Notes: a model not told the origin generated them from the letters alone. Shown: positions 7,279 through 14,687, counted from the stretch's first letter. The stretch is DNA of 34,399 nt from Compostibacillus humi (GCF_014637175.1 NZ_BMEV01000036.1:1-34399); one strand, 5' to 3'. Numbers and translations: made by a program.

Positions 7279-8866
7279 TTATGTACTCCGGAATAACAAT
7301 TTCTTGATTTGAATCAAAAATACGCATTGCACACTCAGTTTTATTTCCTGAACTTGTCATATATTTAATCATCTCTTCCTTTGTTTTAAAATCTTTTTCA
7401 AAAATTTGATTTAAAACAGACAGCTCATTTACCGATACTAACTGCGGCTCTAATGTTGGATATTTTGTGTCTTCACTATAGCAAATGTTGATTGTAGGAT
7501 GGTTTAGATAGTAATCACCGTACTTATCAATAATGTTTTTATTAACATCTCCGTCATTATCGGTAACAACTGAAACTTCTTTTTTTAGTAAATCTGCAAT
7601 CTCTAGAAAGCGTTTAAATGACAAACCTCTTACTGTTATAACATCAACTCCATCTTCAATTGGAAGTTTATTATATTTTTGAATATAGGCTTTTTGTACA
7701 ATTAACTCGTCCGATGGCCCCTCGACTAGAATCGCTTTATCAGCTAGCAATAATCGAAGTGTATCGTAACCGGGTAGTTTTTTAAAATAATTATATGTTT
7801 CTTCTTTTAAATCTCTTAATGTCATATGATGGCCGTTATTCATTAACACTACTTTATCTAAACCTAGTTTATTTAAAACGTAAGTACTATGTGTAGTAAT
7901 TATTAGCTGTTTCCCTTCACATTTTTCAGATATCTGGTTAATTAGTTTATACATATTTGAATAGGATAAATGATTTTCTGGTTCTTCTATAAGAATTACC
8001 TGAGCTTCTTCAGAAGTTGATTCAAGTGATAACTTTAATTTCACTGAATTTTGTTCACCTTTTCCGATGAAATCAAAAGGTATATCGTCCAAATATGCTG
8101 TTAAATTAGACTCCCATCCGTTTTTTTGAGATATGTCTAAAGATATAGCCAATTCTTTATCTGATATTTCCCCAGTTTTTTCCGATAGTGTACAGTTAAT
8201 CTGTGCTATAGAATCAATTTCAGAAAATTTTTCTTTAATATCTCTATAATTAAAATTTAATGTTGCACGTTGTTTCGGATCCAACGTTTCACCAATTACG
8301 CTTGAAATATATCTATCCGTACCGCTCCAATGTTTTCCCTCCGTTGGATCAATTAATACACATTTAACAGGATTGCTTCGTGAAGTTATCGGGTTAGATG
8401 CAAATGAATACCAATTAACTTTGTAATACTCAATCGGTATATTTTTTAGATTATTAGATTGATTTATATATTGTTCATATTCTTCTGTATAATCATCGTC
8501 AAATTCTACGGATAATCTGATGCCACATGCATTTTCTTTGATTGAATTATTCGTACCCTTCAAAAATGCAGTCTGATCATTTTCCTTTAGATATATTTCT
8601 ATAAGTATACTAGGAGGAGCATCATACTTACCTTTTCTAATATTTTTTATGTAATCTTCAACAATGTTTTTATTAAAAAGAAATGGGTTTAATTCATTAT
8701 GTATATTTCTTTTATTTAATGTACTAGTTAGCGCTAAATTAATGGCCTCTAATATTGTAGATTTTCCTTGTTCATTATTACCCACAAGAATATTCATTTC
8801 GTCATTTAATTTTAAATTAAGATAATTAATAGATTTATAGTTTTGAATGATTACCTTTTCTATCAC
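7262..8866 (-). CDS. gajA: Gabija-like GajA, OLD-family ATPase with TOPRIM nuclease
   Basis: From the GTG at 8866 the product is 534 residues. The N-terminal ABC-type ATPase has Walker A GNNEQGKST (29-37), Walker B VILIEEPENHLS (about 300) and the switch histidine in LIITTHSTYVLN. The C-terminal TOPRIM domain has the metal-binding glutamate in LVEGPSDE (E382) and the DxD pair in VVTDNDGD (D436, D438). This is the architecture of OLD nucleases and of GajA, and the overlapping UvrD-like partner makes Gabija the best match. I prefer the GTG because AAAGGGG lies 8 bases upstream; the TTG at 8884 overlaps that site. It should tetramerise and cut phage DNA. A stand-alone class 2 OLD operon is the alternative. 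Confidence 0.82.
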   Translation of the reverse strand: MIEKVIIQNYKSINYLNLKLNDEMNILVGNNEQGKSTILEAINLALTSTLNKRNIHNELNPFLFNKNIVEDYIKNIRKGKYDAPPSILIEIYLKENDQTAFLKGTNNSIKENACGIRLSVEFDDDYTEEYEQYINQSNNLKNIPIEYYKVNWYSFASNPITSRSNPVKCVLIDPTEGKHWSGTDRYISSVIGETLDPKQRATLNFNYRDIKEKFSEIDSIAQINCTLSEKTGEISDKELAISLDISQKNGWESNLTAYLDDIPFDFIGKGEQNSVKLKLSLESTSEEAQVILIEEPENHLSYSNMYKLINQISEKCEGKQLIITTHSTYVLNKLGLDKVVLMNNGHHMTLRDLKEETYNYFKKLPGYDTLRLLLADKAILVEGPSDELIVQKAYIQKYNKLPIEDGVDVITVRGLSFKRFLEIADLLKKEVSVVTDNDGDVNKNIIDKYGDYYLNHPTINICYSEDTKYPTLEPQLVSVNELSVLNQIFEKDFKTKEEMIKYMTSSGNKTECAMRIFDSNQEIVIPEYINEAIK

Positions 8867-8908
8867 TGCATTAACCCCTTTCAATTTTTATAATTAAAAC
8901 CCATTGCT

Positions 8909-8948
8909 CAAAAAAGAAGCAGAAGACACTTTAAAAGCGTACTTCTGC
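8909..8948 (-). terminator. Terminator-like hairpin in the gajA leader
   Basis: Read on the minus strand, GCAGAAG (8948-8942) pairs with CTTCTGC (8925-8919) and the interior pairs too (ACGCTTT with AAAGTGT). TTCTTTTTTG follows. It lies about 45 bases before the chosen gajA start and points towards it. No minus-strand gene lies upstream, so it either insulates gajA from readthrough or is an attenuator. Confidence 0.55.
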
Positions 8949-9541
8949 CCATCATGATGTATAAGTATTAGTCTGTTATATGAAATAATTACTTTCCTCT
9001 TACTATTTTGAAATTATTAGCGAATATTGTCAATTCATTCATTAAATTAATTGTTAAAAGACTAATATATCGCACTCTTTTTGTCAAAAATTAAAAATAA
9101 GTTGTTAGTGCAACTTGTAGTTCAGATAAGGAAGAGATGCCTCGATGTATTTCTTCCTTTTTAATTTCACCAATAAAATTATAAAACACTCAGATAACAA
9201 TGTGTTATGATTAACCAATTTGTTTAAACGCAGATAAAATAGCGAATACCTCAGATTCATGGTGTTTTCTATTGGAAATAACAGTTTATGACCATTTACT
9301 GACCTATTATGAAAAAATTGAATGATTCCATAAATTAACGGACAGTTTATAAAAGGGCTAGAATAACCAAAAAGGATTAATACAATATTGAATCCATCAA
9401 CTAGAAAAAAGCTTAGCTGAACATCTTAGCAAGTATCAAATACAGATTGCTTTCTATCACCAAATCACTGTAGGTACACTTTAAGTAAGTGAAGAATTCT
9501 GAGACTGGCAATAGATATCTTTGCAAAAAGGGGCGAACGAT
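8949..9541. other. Intergenic DNA between the Gabija operon and the recombinase module
   Basis: No intact gene is seen. A plus-strand terminator-like hairpin lies at 9128-9162 (AAGGAAGA with TCTTCCTT, then T). A diverged copy of the recombinase leader follows at 9209-9276. At about 9402-9484 an open stretch ending in YHQITVGTL then a stop looks like the tail of a small gene whose start is lost. Confidence 0.45.
9209..9276 (+). repeat. Diverged copy A of the recombinase-module leader
   Basis: The run GATTAACCAATTTGTTTAAA, then A-rich sequence with AGCGAATACC, and TTTTCTATTGGA match in order the longer sequence at 10043-10139. Copy A lacks the central segment with the terminator hairpin. It precedes the 131-aa gene as copy B precedes the recombinase ORFs. 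Confidence 0.5.
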
Positions 9542-9934
9542 TTGGAAGCGTCAGAAAGAAAACTTTCACATAATAAAATACCATTACCCGAACATTTATA
9601 TTGGAAATTCGCGACAATCATAGAGGTTAAAGAAAGTTGGAGAGTCATTCATAATCTGCTAAGTCGCGGACATCAACCAGAAACGATAAAAGCATTATAT
9701 CCCACAATAGATGATGATTATTTTAAATTAATTACCGATTATTTTAAACAATACGGAGCTATTGATGTTGAAACAGTATTTAATTCCATTTTGACAGATT
9801 ACCGTAAAAATGAACTTCGAATTATATTGGAAAGAATGATTAGCCTTAATGATTTTACTTTTGAAGATATAAATTCTATTATTCCTGATAAATTTCAAAA
9901 AGATTTGCTTTCTCCTGATAAATGGTTATTGTAA
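9542..9934 (+). CDS. Unrecognised 130-aa soluble protein of the recombinase module
   Basis: I chose the TTG at 9542 because AAAAAGGGG lies 9 bases upstream; this gives about 130 residues. The protein is soluble, helical, and has no signal peptide, cysteine cluster or catalytic motif I can name. The part from YWKFATIIEVKESWRVIHNL through SRGHQPETIKALYP, followed by paired helices, suggests a small helical, possibly DNA- or protein-binding fold with a HTH-like loop. It lies between two diverged leader copies and ahead of the recombinase genes in the same direction. It could be a directionality factor or accessory factor, but that is only inference from position. Confidence 0.6.
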   Translation: MEASERKLSHNKIPLPEHLYWKFATIIEVKESWRVIHNLLSRGHQPETIKALYPTIDDDYFKLITDYFKQYGAIDVETVFNSILTDYRKNELRIILERMISLNDFTFEDINSIIPDKFQKDLLSPDKWLL

Positions 9935-10042
9935 AAAGTCAGAGTCAACTCTTTTAAGGATTTCATAGAGAATAGGGAATAGAAATAAGTAATTTTTTAA
10001 TTCCCTCTTAAAATCCTTAATTCTGAAGCTATAATGATTTCT

Positions 10043-10139
10043 GATTAACCGATTTGTTCAAAAGTAAATAAAAGTAACCATAATAAGCGAAAACCGCGGT
10101 TACATGATGTTATCATCATGTGCCGCGTTTTTTATTGGA
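10043..10139 (+). repeat. Copy B of the recombinase-module leader
   Basis: Begins GATTAACCGATTTGTTCAAAA and ends TTTTTTATTGGA, matching copy A at 9209-9276 at both ends. This longer copy contains the strong terminator hairpin. Confidence 0.5.
10095..10133 (+). terminator. Strong terminator directly before the first recombinase-operon RBS
   Basis: CGCGG (10095-10099) pairs with CCGCG (10123-10127), and the inner ACATGATG pairs with CATCATGT around a TTAT loop. Six T follow. GGAGGG begins at 10137, three bases after the T run. It could end the 130-aa gene, or act as a leader attenuator for the recombinase ORFs, since no room for a promoter exists between it and the first ribosome binding site. 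Confidence 0.75.
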
Positions 10140-10149
10140 GGGATGATCT

Positions 10150-10323
10150 ATAAGCAAACAAGAAACAGAAAATCAATTTCTTAACAAAATATTAAAAAGC
10201 TGTGAAAAGGTTGGAATCTCAAAAAAGGTCATTGAACGATTTATCTTGTTCTATGGAAAGGAGGTTCAAAATTACAATGTCAAACCTGCTCGATCTACTG
10301 AAAGAGTTAGGGGTTCCCATTAA
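10150..10323 (+). CDS. Small ORF with apparent ATA start, recombinase leader region
   Basis: GGAGGG (10137-10142) is 7 bases before ATA (10150), the ideal place for a start codon. From ATA the frame is open for 57 codons (SKQETENQFLNKILKSCEKV, then a short helical region with KKVIERFILFYGKEV). The in-frame ATG, GTG and TTG codons that would rescue it lie much further in and have no site. The ATG at 10143 touches GGAGGG and opens only 13 codons in another frame. It overlaps the next small ORF by 47 bp. It is either a rare non-AUG-started leader gene or a gene whose ATG has mutated. Confidence 0.4.
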   Translation: MSKQETENQFLNKILKSCEKVGISKKVIERFILFYGKEVQNYNVKPARSTERVRGSH

Positions 10324-10411
10324 GACAAAAGTGTTCATTGAATCACCGAAACAAACAAATTACGAATATCAATTGCAAATGGATTTAGATTTGGATAAAC
10401 AACATAAATAG
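10277..10411 (+). CDS. Small ORF of 44 aa ahead of the recombinases
   Basis: AAAGGAGG (10257-10264) lies 12 bases before ATG 10277, a somewhat long spacing. The product starts MSNLLDLLKELGVPIKTKV and is a short amphipathic helix followed by a beta-like, acidic tail. No family is recognised. It lies in line with three further ORFs and overlaps the preceding small ORF, which favours a real, translationally coupled gene. Confidence 0.5.
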   Translation: MSNLLDLLKELGVPIKTKVFIESPKQTNYEYQLQMDLDLDKQHK

Positions 10412-10422
10412 TTTAAAACCTT

Positions 10423-10465
10423 CTCCTCCCGTCAATCCTTTTAATAAAGGCTTTGACGGGAGGAG
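10423..10465 (+). promoter_or_regulatory. RBS-sequestering hairpin before the 56-aa ORF and recombinases
   Basis: CTCCTCCCGTCAA (10423-10435) is the exact reverse complement of TTGACGGGAGGAG (10453-10465). Inside it CCTTT pairs with AAAGG. The second arm contains the whole ribosome binding site GGGAGGAG of the ATG at 10471. No T run follows, so this is not a terminator. It should block translation of the 56-aa ORF until melted, for example by a ribosome finishing the 44-aa ORF 12 bases upstream or by a regulator. Confidence 0.75.
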
Positions 10466-10470
10466 TATTT

Positions 10471-10641
10471 ATGTCTCGAAAAGATATAGTAAAAGTTTCA
10501 TTTAATGAAGATTTACAAGAGGAATCTTATTACTTTATGAAAAGGCTAGTTGAAAAAGTTTTAATCGATCAGCTTGAATTACAACCAAAAATGAAGGGTT
10601 TCCTTCTTGAAGAAAGTAATAAAATTGTAGAAAAGGAGTAG
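10471..10641 (+). CDS. Small 56-aa helical protein upstream of the recombinases
   Basis: The ATG at 10471 is 5 bases after GGGAGGAG. The product (MSRKDIVKVSFNEDLQEESY, then a charged helix with KRLVEKVLIDQLELQPKMKG) is acidic, helical and soluble. Its stop is 6 bases before the first recombinase start, so the two are almost certainly cotranslated. Small proteins encoded just before serine recombinases can be directionality or accessory factors, but no sequence feature proves it here. Its ribosome binding site is buried in a 13-bp stem. Confidence 0.6.
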   Translation: MSRKDIVKVSFNEDLQEESYYFMKRLVEKVLIDQLELQPKMKGFLLEESNKIVEKE

Positions 10642-10647
10642 GCTCCC

Positions 10648-12072
10648 ATGGAATCACACCAATATTATGAACCCAATAAATACTATGAAGATTTTATTGC
10701 GGTTTATAGTAGGGTAAGTACAGCCCAGCAAGACATTCAAAAGCAGATTCTACTTGCTGAATCTTATATTCATAATAATCGTATTGATTTAGATAAAGTG
10801 ATTTGGTTAAAAGATGATAATGTTTCAGCCAATAAATTAGCCATTGAGGATCGGCCAGATTTACAAAAGTTACGATTACTTATTCAACAGAAAAAAGTAA
10901 AAACAGTCATTGTATACAGTCGTGATCGTTTAGCGCGAAATTTTTATGAATACGTTGCAATAGTTAAAGAGTTTTATAAATACGGAATCAAGGTGATTTT
11001 TACATCAACGAAACAACCGCCGTTTTCTCCTAAACTTTCAATTGAATCGTTATATGGGATTTTTGCACAAGTCGAGGGCCAGAATATTTCCGGTAGAAGA
11101 AAGGATACAATGAAACAATTTCCTTCTTCTATATTTGGATATAAACGGATTGGAAAAAGAAAAGATGTTAAGTATATCCCGAATCCAGAAGTGGTTAATG
11201 ACTTAAAATCTTTTTTCTATGAAGTGGCTGAAACCAATAAAGCAGATGATTTGTTCAATATTTTAATGAAATACAAAAAGATATTAAAAAACAAAAGGTA
11301 CGAGGATTTATTAAAATATCTAGAAAATCCTTTTTATTCGGCACATATGAAGACTTCGTACGGTTTTGAAGTTCTTCACCATGTAGAACCTATTATCTCC
11401 TTAGAAGAACATCAAAAAATTCAAGATGTGCTAAAAAGATTGAAAGATGAAGTATTTCAAGCCATAACCAATGCAAAGAACAGAGGATACATTACTCCAC
11501 AGTGTATATTTTGCAAAAAAGACATGACTTTTAAAACTTCAAAGCTGGGAGAAAGCAGTTACTATATCTGTAAAAGAAAACATGAGGAAATCAAAATTAC
11601 AGTGGAACAATTGAATGAGACCATTCAATCTAAACTTTCAATTATTGTAAAACATATCCCAGTTGACACAATCAAAAGCTTTGTATTTTCCCATTTATCT
11701 AGAATCGAAAAGGATTATAGTCATGAGATCATTAACTTAAATCGAAAGTTAAGCTCAATTCATTCTACTATAGTAGAAAAATATGCACCAAAGAAGAACA
11801 TCGATTCACTCATTATTGAGTCAAAGAATATAAAAAGTAACATCAATCATCTCCATATTGAATTAGCTAAAATTGCTGAAGCTCGAAATTCGGTAAATGA
11901 TCTTGTTAGAATCATTAAGCAGAACTTGGAAACGGAAATTCAAAACTACAATTTATACTATTTATGCCATCTATTCCTTGAAAAAGTAGAAATCGGCCCG
12001 GATACATTTATTTATCATGTTCCCTTTGGAGAATTTTTGAAAGTTGGTGAGCCATATGCACTTTATGCATAA
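10648..12072 (+). CDS. Large serine recombinase 1 (474 aa)
   Basis: The N-terminal resolvase domain has the catalytic serine S24 in YSRVSTAQQ, the conserved arginine-rich stretch VIVYSRDRLARN near residue 92, and a helix E region ending near SGRRKDTMKQF. A recombinase domain (FGYKRIG) follows. The C-terminal part has a zinc-ribbon-like CIFCKKDM and YYICKRKH pair and a coiled-coil segment. AAAAGGAG precedes the ATG. It is shorter than many large serine recombinases, and its central domain is compact. It should cut and rejoin att sites of a mobile element, alone or with the next gene. Confidence 0.85.
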   Translation: MESHQYYEPNKYYEDFIAVYSRVSTAQQDIQKQILLAESYIHNNRIDLDKVIWLKDDNVSANKLAIEDRPDLQKLRLLIQQKKVKTVIVYSRDRLARNFYEYVAIVKEFYKYGIKVIFTSTKQPPFSPKLSIESLYGIFAQVEGQNISGRRKDTMKQFPSSIFGYKRIGKRKDVKYIPNPEVVNDLKSFFYEVAETNKADDLFNILMKYKKILKNKRYEDLLKYLENPFYSAHMKTSYGFEVLHHVEPIISLEEHQKIQDVLKRLKDEVFQAITNAKNRGYITPQCIFCKKDMTFKTSKLGESSYYICKRKHEEIKITVEQLNETIQSKLSIIVKHIPVDTIKSFVFSHLSRIEKDYSHEIINLNRKLSSIHSTIVEKYAPKKNIDSLIIESKNIKSNINHLHIELAKIAEARNSVNDLVRIIKQNLETEIQNYNLYYLCHLFLEKVEIGPDTFIYHVPFGEFLKVGEPYALYA

Positions 12073-12103
12073 ATACACTTACTTAATAAATGGGGTTTAC
12101 TTA

Positions 12104-13678
12104 TTGACAGAAACACCTAGACCGAATCTTCAACAGGTAAATTTACCTTTTAATATTTTTAAAGATTCTATTCCTTTAGCAACATCGTATATTCGCTGGT
12201 CTGATGATGGACAAACATTCGGCCATTCTTTGCATATCCAAGAATCCGAAATTGTTGCTAGAGCAAAAAGAGAAGGATTTCAAGTTGTGGCATCTTTTAT
12301 TGAAGAAGCAAAATCCGCCTATCATATTCCTGCACAAAAAAGGGTTCAAATGCAAAATATGAAGCAATTCATTTTAAATAATAAAAATGTGAAAGCTGTC
12401 ATTTTCTATGAAGAATCAAGAATTACAAGGCTAATTGAAGACTTTGTATTATATGTACTCGGACAAATTAAAGAAGCCCGACCAAATTTTAAAGTATACT
12501 CAACGAAGATAGAAGGTGAATGGAACGAAAACAATCCTTATGTTCAAGCAAGATTGTCATTTGCTCATGAAGAATCGGTAGAGAAGTCTCGGAGAGCATC
12601 TGATTACCATACGTCTGTAGTAAATTCATCGAAACCCGAACGTCCCGGATCTAGAAATCCCTATGGTTATTCTCTAACAACAAAGGACAATACGATCGAA
12701 ACTAATGATAATAAGATTATTGTCATTCTTATCTTTTATTTATACAGTTACGGTTATAGCGATCGGAAAATTGCAAGTTTATTAAATGAAGCGGATATTC
12801 CACCGCCAAGTATTGATGCAAAAGGATGGAATGATTCAACCGTACGATATATTTTAAACAATCGTTGGTATATCGGGGAATTAGCTTGGTTTACCCGTAC
12901 CAGTTTTGAAAATAGTAAAAAGAAACCAGAGGAAGACATTTTCCTATTCAAAAATCACCATGAACCTTTAGTTGGTGCTAACTTGTGGAATATCACCCAA
13001 TTTTTTAGAAACTATAAACAAAATAAGGATCACATGGATAGCCCGTTTATTTTACGAGATTTAGTTTATTGCCATGAATGTAAAGAAAAACTGATAACAA
13101 GAAATTCAACTCCCGCAAAGTCCAAGAAAAAATATATGTATTACTGTTGCCCTTCGTGTAAAAAGAAAATATCAGCAGGAAAGATTCATGAAAGTATATT
13201 TTCTGATTTTTCACTAAGATGGGGCAGGGAACTGAATTATTATGAAAAACAAACGGAAAAAATTTTAAATCGATGGAAAAAAGGGCTTGAACAAAAAATC
13301 AATGACTTGAACGAAAACCTTGAAAAACTAAAATATCTTTTATCCACACTAGATAAAAATAATGAGTACTATCTGGAGTTAAAAGAAATCTTTGAAATGC
13401 AAATATTATCTACTACAAACGAAATACAGGAATACCACACAACAAGAGAACAGATTGATCTTTTGTCAGAAGATGAAATGCAAGTCGAATTAATTGGTCG
13501 ATTCAAACAAGATATTCATAATTATACAAATGAAGAAAAACGCGCTATATTTCTTTTGGCAATCGAAACGATAGGAATTAACTTTTCGAAAGATAACCAT
13601 ATAAGAATCGATTACCGGCTCACACCATATGTGGAGATTGAAGACTTAATGAAGCAGCTAGATATCGAAAGTGCGTAA
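12104..13678 (+). CDS. Large serine recombinase 2 (524 aa)
   Basis: The resolvase domain has an unusual active-site context: S33 in YIRWSDDGQ, with the later conserved arginines in EESRITRLIEDF. The recombinase domain (RNPYGYSL, then NDSTVRYILNNRWYIGEL), a zinc ribbon (CHECKEKL and CCPSCKKKI) and a long coiled coil complete the usual order. I chose TTG 12104 because it lies past the stop of recombinase 1 with ATGGGG about 9 bases upstream; starts from 12044 on would overlap gene 1. Two tandem, clearly different recombinases suggest a two-protein integrase, as in SCC elements with CcrA/CcrB, though homology to those is not claimed. A terminator follows directly. Confidence 0.82.
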   Translation: MTETPRPNLQQVNLPFNIFKDSIPLATSYIRWSDDGQTFGHSLHIQESEIVARAKREGFQVVASFIEEAKSAYHIPAQKRVQMQNMKQFILNNKNVKAVIFYEESRITRLIEDFVLYVLGQIKEARPNFKVYSTKIEGEWNENNPYVQARLSFAHEESVEKSRRASDYHTSVVNSSKPERPGSRNPYGYSLTTKDNTIETNDNKIIVILIFYLYSYGYSDRKIASLLNEADIPPPSIDAKGWNDSTVRYILNNRWYIGELAWFTRTSFENSKKKPEEDIFLFKNHHEPLVGANLWNITQFFRNYKQNKDHMDSPFILRDLVYCHECKEKLITRNSTPAKSKKKYMYYCCPSCKKKISAGKIHESIFSDFSLRWGRELNYYEKQTEKILNRWKKGLEQKINDLNENLEKLKYLLSTLDKNNEYYLELKEIFEMQILSTTNEIQEYHTTREQIDLLSEDEMQVELIGRFKQDIHNYTNEEKRAIFLLAIETIGINFSKDNHIRIDYRLTPYVEIEDLMKQLDIESA

Positions 13679-13712
13679 ACTGTTGTCCAATTAATTTGGG
13701 CAACAGTTTTTT
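13678..13712 (+). terminator. Terminator of the recombinase operon
   Basis: AACTGTTGTCCAA pairs with TTGGGCAACAGTT, with one G-T wobble, around a short A/T loop and is followed by six T. It overlaps the recombinase 2 stop codon. Confidence 0.85.
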
Positions 13713-13752
13713 CTTTAATTAAACTAAAAGTTTCAGCAAAAGATTATGTCAT

Positions 13753-14244
13753 TTATATTCTCTTAATCTTTTCAATTAATTCTTTTCGTTCTTCCAAAGG
13801 AAGTGTTTTAATTGCGATTAACAGAGCGTCAATGGTTAACCATTTGCTTTCCTTTTTCAAAAATAACCGAATTCTTTCTTTTAAAGAATCTGATACTTCT
13901 GTTTCATTCATCCCTGCTTCAATAAATAGTTGCACAACTTCTTCTATTACTTCAGGAGTAATCTGCTTTTCTCGCTCTTGCAACTCTTCTTCGATTTCCG
14001 ACCAATAATCTCTTAAAAATTGTTCCCACTGGTCATCCTCCAAGTAAAATAAATCTATATAATAATTCTGGTAAGTAATCTCTCCATCCTTTTCATAGAA
14101 ATCCCTTTTACCATAGTTATTATTTTGCTGGGAATATATAGCCTGTAGATTCTGCACTAACTGATTAAATCGCAAATCCGGTTGTTGTTCCCATATTTTG
14201 AACAACAGAGTTAATATCCTTGGAATCCTCTTCGGATCTCTCAC
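13753..14244 (-). CDS. Uncharacterised acidic helical protein starting MRDPKRI
   Basis: I prefer the GTG at 14244, which is 9 bases after GGAGG and gives 163 residues beginning RDPKRIPRILTLLFKIWEQQ. Many short uncharacterised bacterial proteins begin with a similar RDPKRI...L...W...PDLR pattern. The middle is acidic and rich in aromatic residues (YYIDLFYLEDDQWEQF), and the C-terminal half is helical and charged. No catalytic motif, signal peptide or membrane segment is seen. It faces the recombinase operon and may be cargo of the same element. Confidence 0.6.
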   Translation of the reverse strand: MRDPKRIPRILTLLFKIWEQQPDLRFNQLVQNLQAIYSQQNNNYGKRDFYEKDGEITYQNYYIDLFYLEDDQWEQFLRDYWSEIEEELQEREKQITPEVIEEVVQLFIEAGMNETEVSDSLKERIRLFLKKESKWLTIDALLIAIKTLPLEERKELIEKIKRI

Positions 14245-14275
14245 TTTCATATCCCTCCAATACAAAAAAATATCT

Positions 14276-14416
14276 GCTTACTTTACCGAATAATTTATCT
14301 TATCACTGCTTACTTTACCGAGTAATTCACCGGTTAGCTTATTGAGTAAAATTCAAGAACTGGTTAAACCCTTTGATATCAAGGGATTCTTGATAATAAC
14401 ATTCGGTAAAGCAAGC
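14276..14416. repeat. Iteron-like direct repeats plus one inverted copy
   Basis: GCTTACTTTACCGAATAATT at 14276 recurs at 14308 as GCTTACTTTACCGAGTAATT, and more weakly at 14337 (GCTTATTGAGTAAAATTC). The reverse complement of the core, ATTCGGTAAAGCAAGC, lies at 14401-14416. Spacing is 32 and 29 bases, about three helix turns. Multiple spaced sites like this mark transposon ends or protein-binding arrays. Confidence 0.6.
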
Positions 14417-14426
14417 ATCGAAGGAT

Positions 14427-14630
14427 ATGAAAACGTCCATTCAGACGATAATGAAGTACATAAATTATATAGAGAACACCCTTAAATACGATTATAATAA
14501 CGGAGTTTTAGAAGGAATTAACAATAAAATTAAAGTAATTAAAAGAATTGCATTTGGCTATAAATGCTTCTATCACTTTAAAAACCGGATTCTTATCACG
14601 CAAAATTTAGCGACAATAAAAGGAGCTTAG
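14427..14630 (+). pseudogene. C-terminal remnant of an ISL3-family transposase
   Basis: The stretch NNGVLEGINNKIKVIKRIAF followed by GYKCFYHFKNRIL is the C-terminal signature of ISL3-type DDE transposases, which carry the catalytic glutamate in LEGINNKIK. Intact family members are about 400-430 residues; only about 55 matching residues remain and no start or upstream domain is found. An inverted repeat GAGCTTAGAG/CTCTAAGCTC (14623-14655) overlaps the end. Confidence 0.7.
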
Positions 14631-14687
14631 AGGAAAACCAAACTTCTCTAAGCTCACTGATTACATTTTATCAGTTAATGTCAATAA

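Noticed and set aside
10648-13678. The tandem recombinases as ccrAB of an SCC element
   Set aside because: Gene order and sizes are similar, but nothing visible in the sequence shows direct homology, and no SCC attachment site or rlmH is present.
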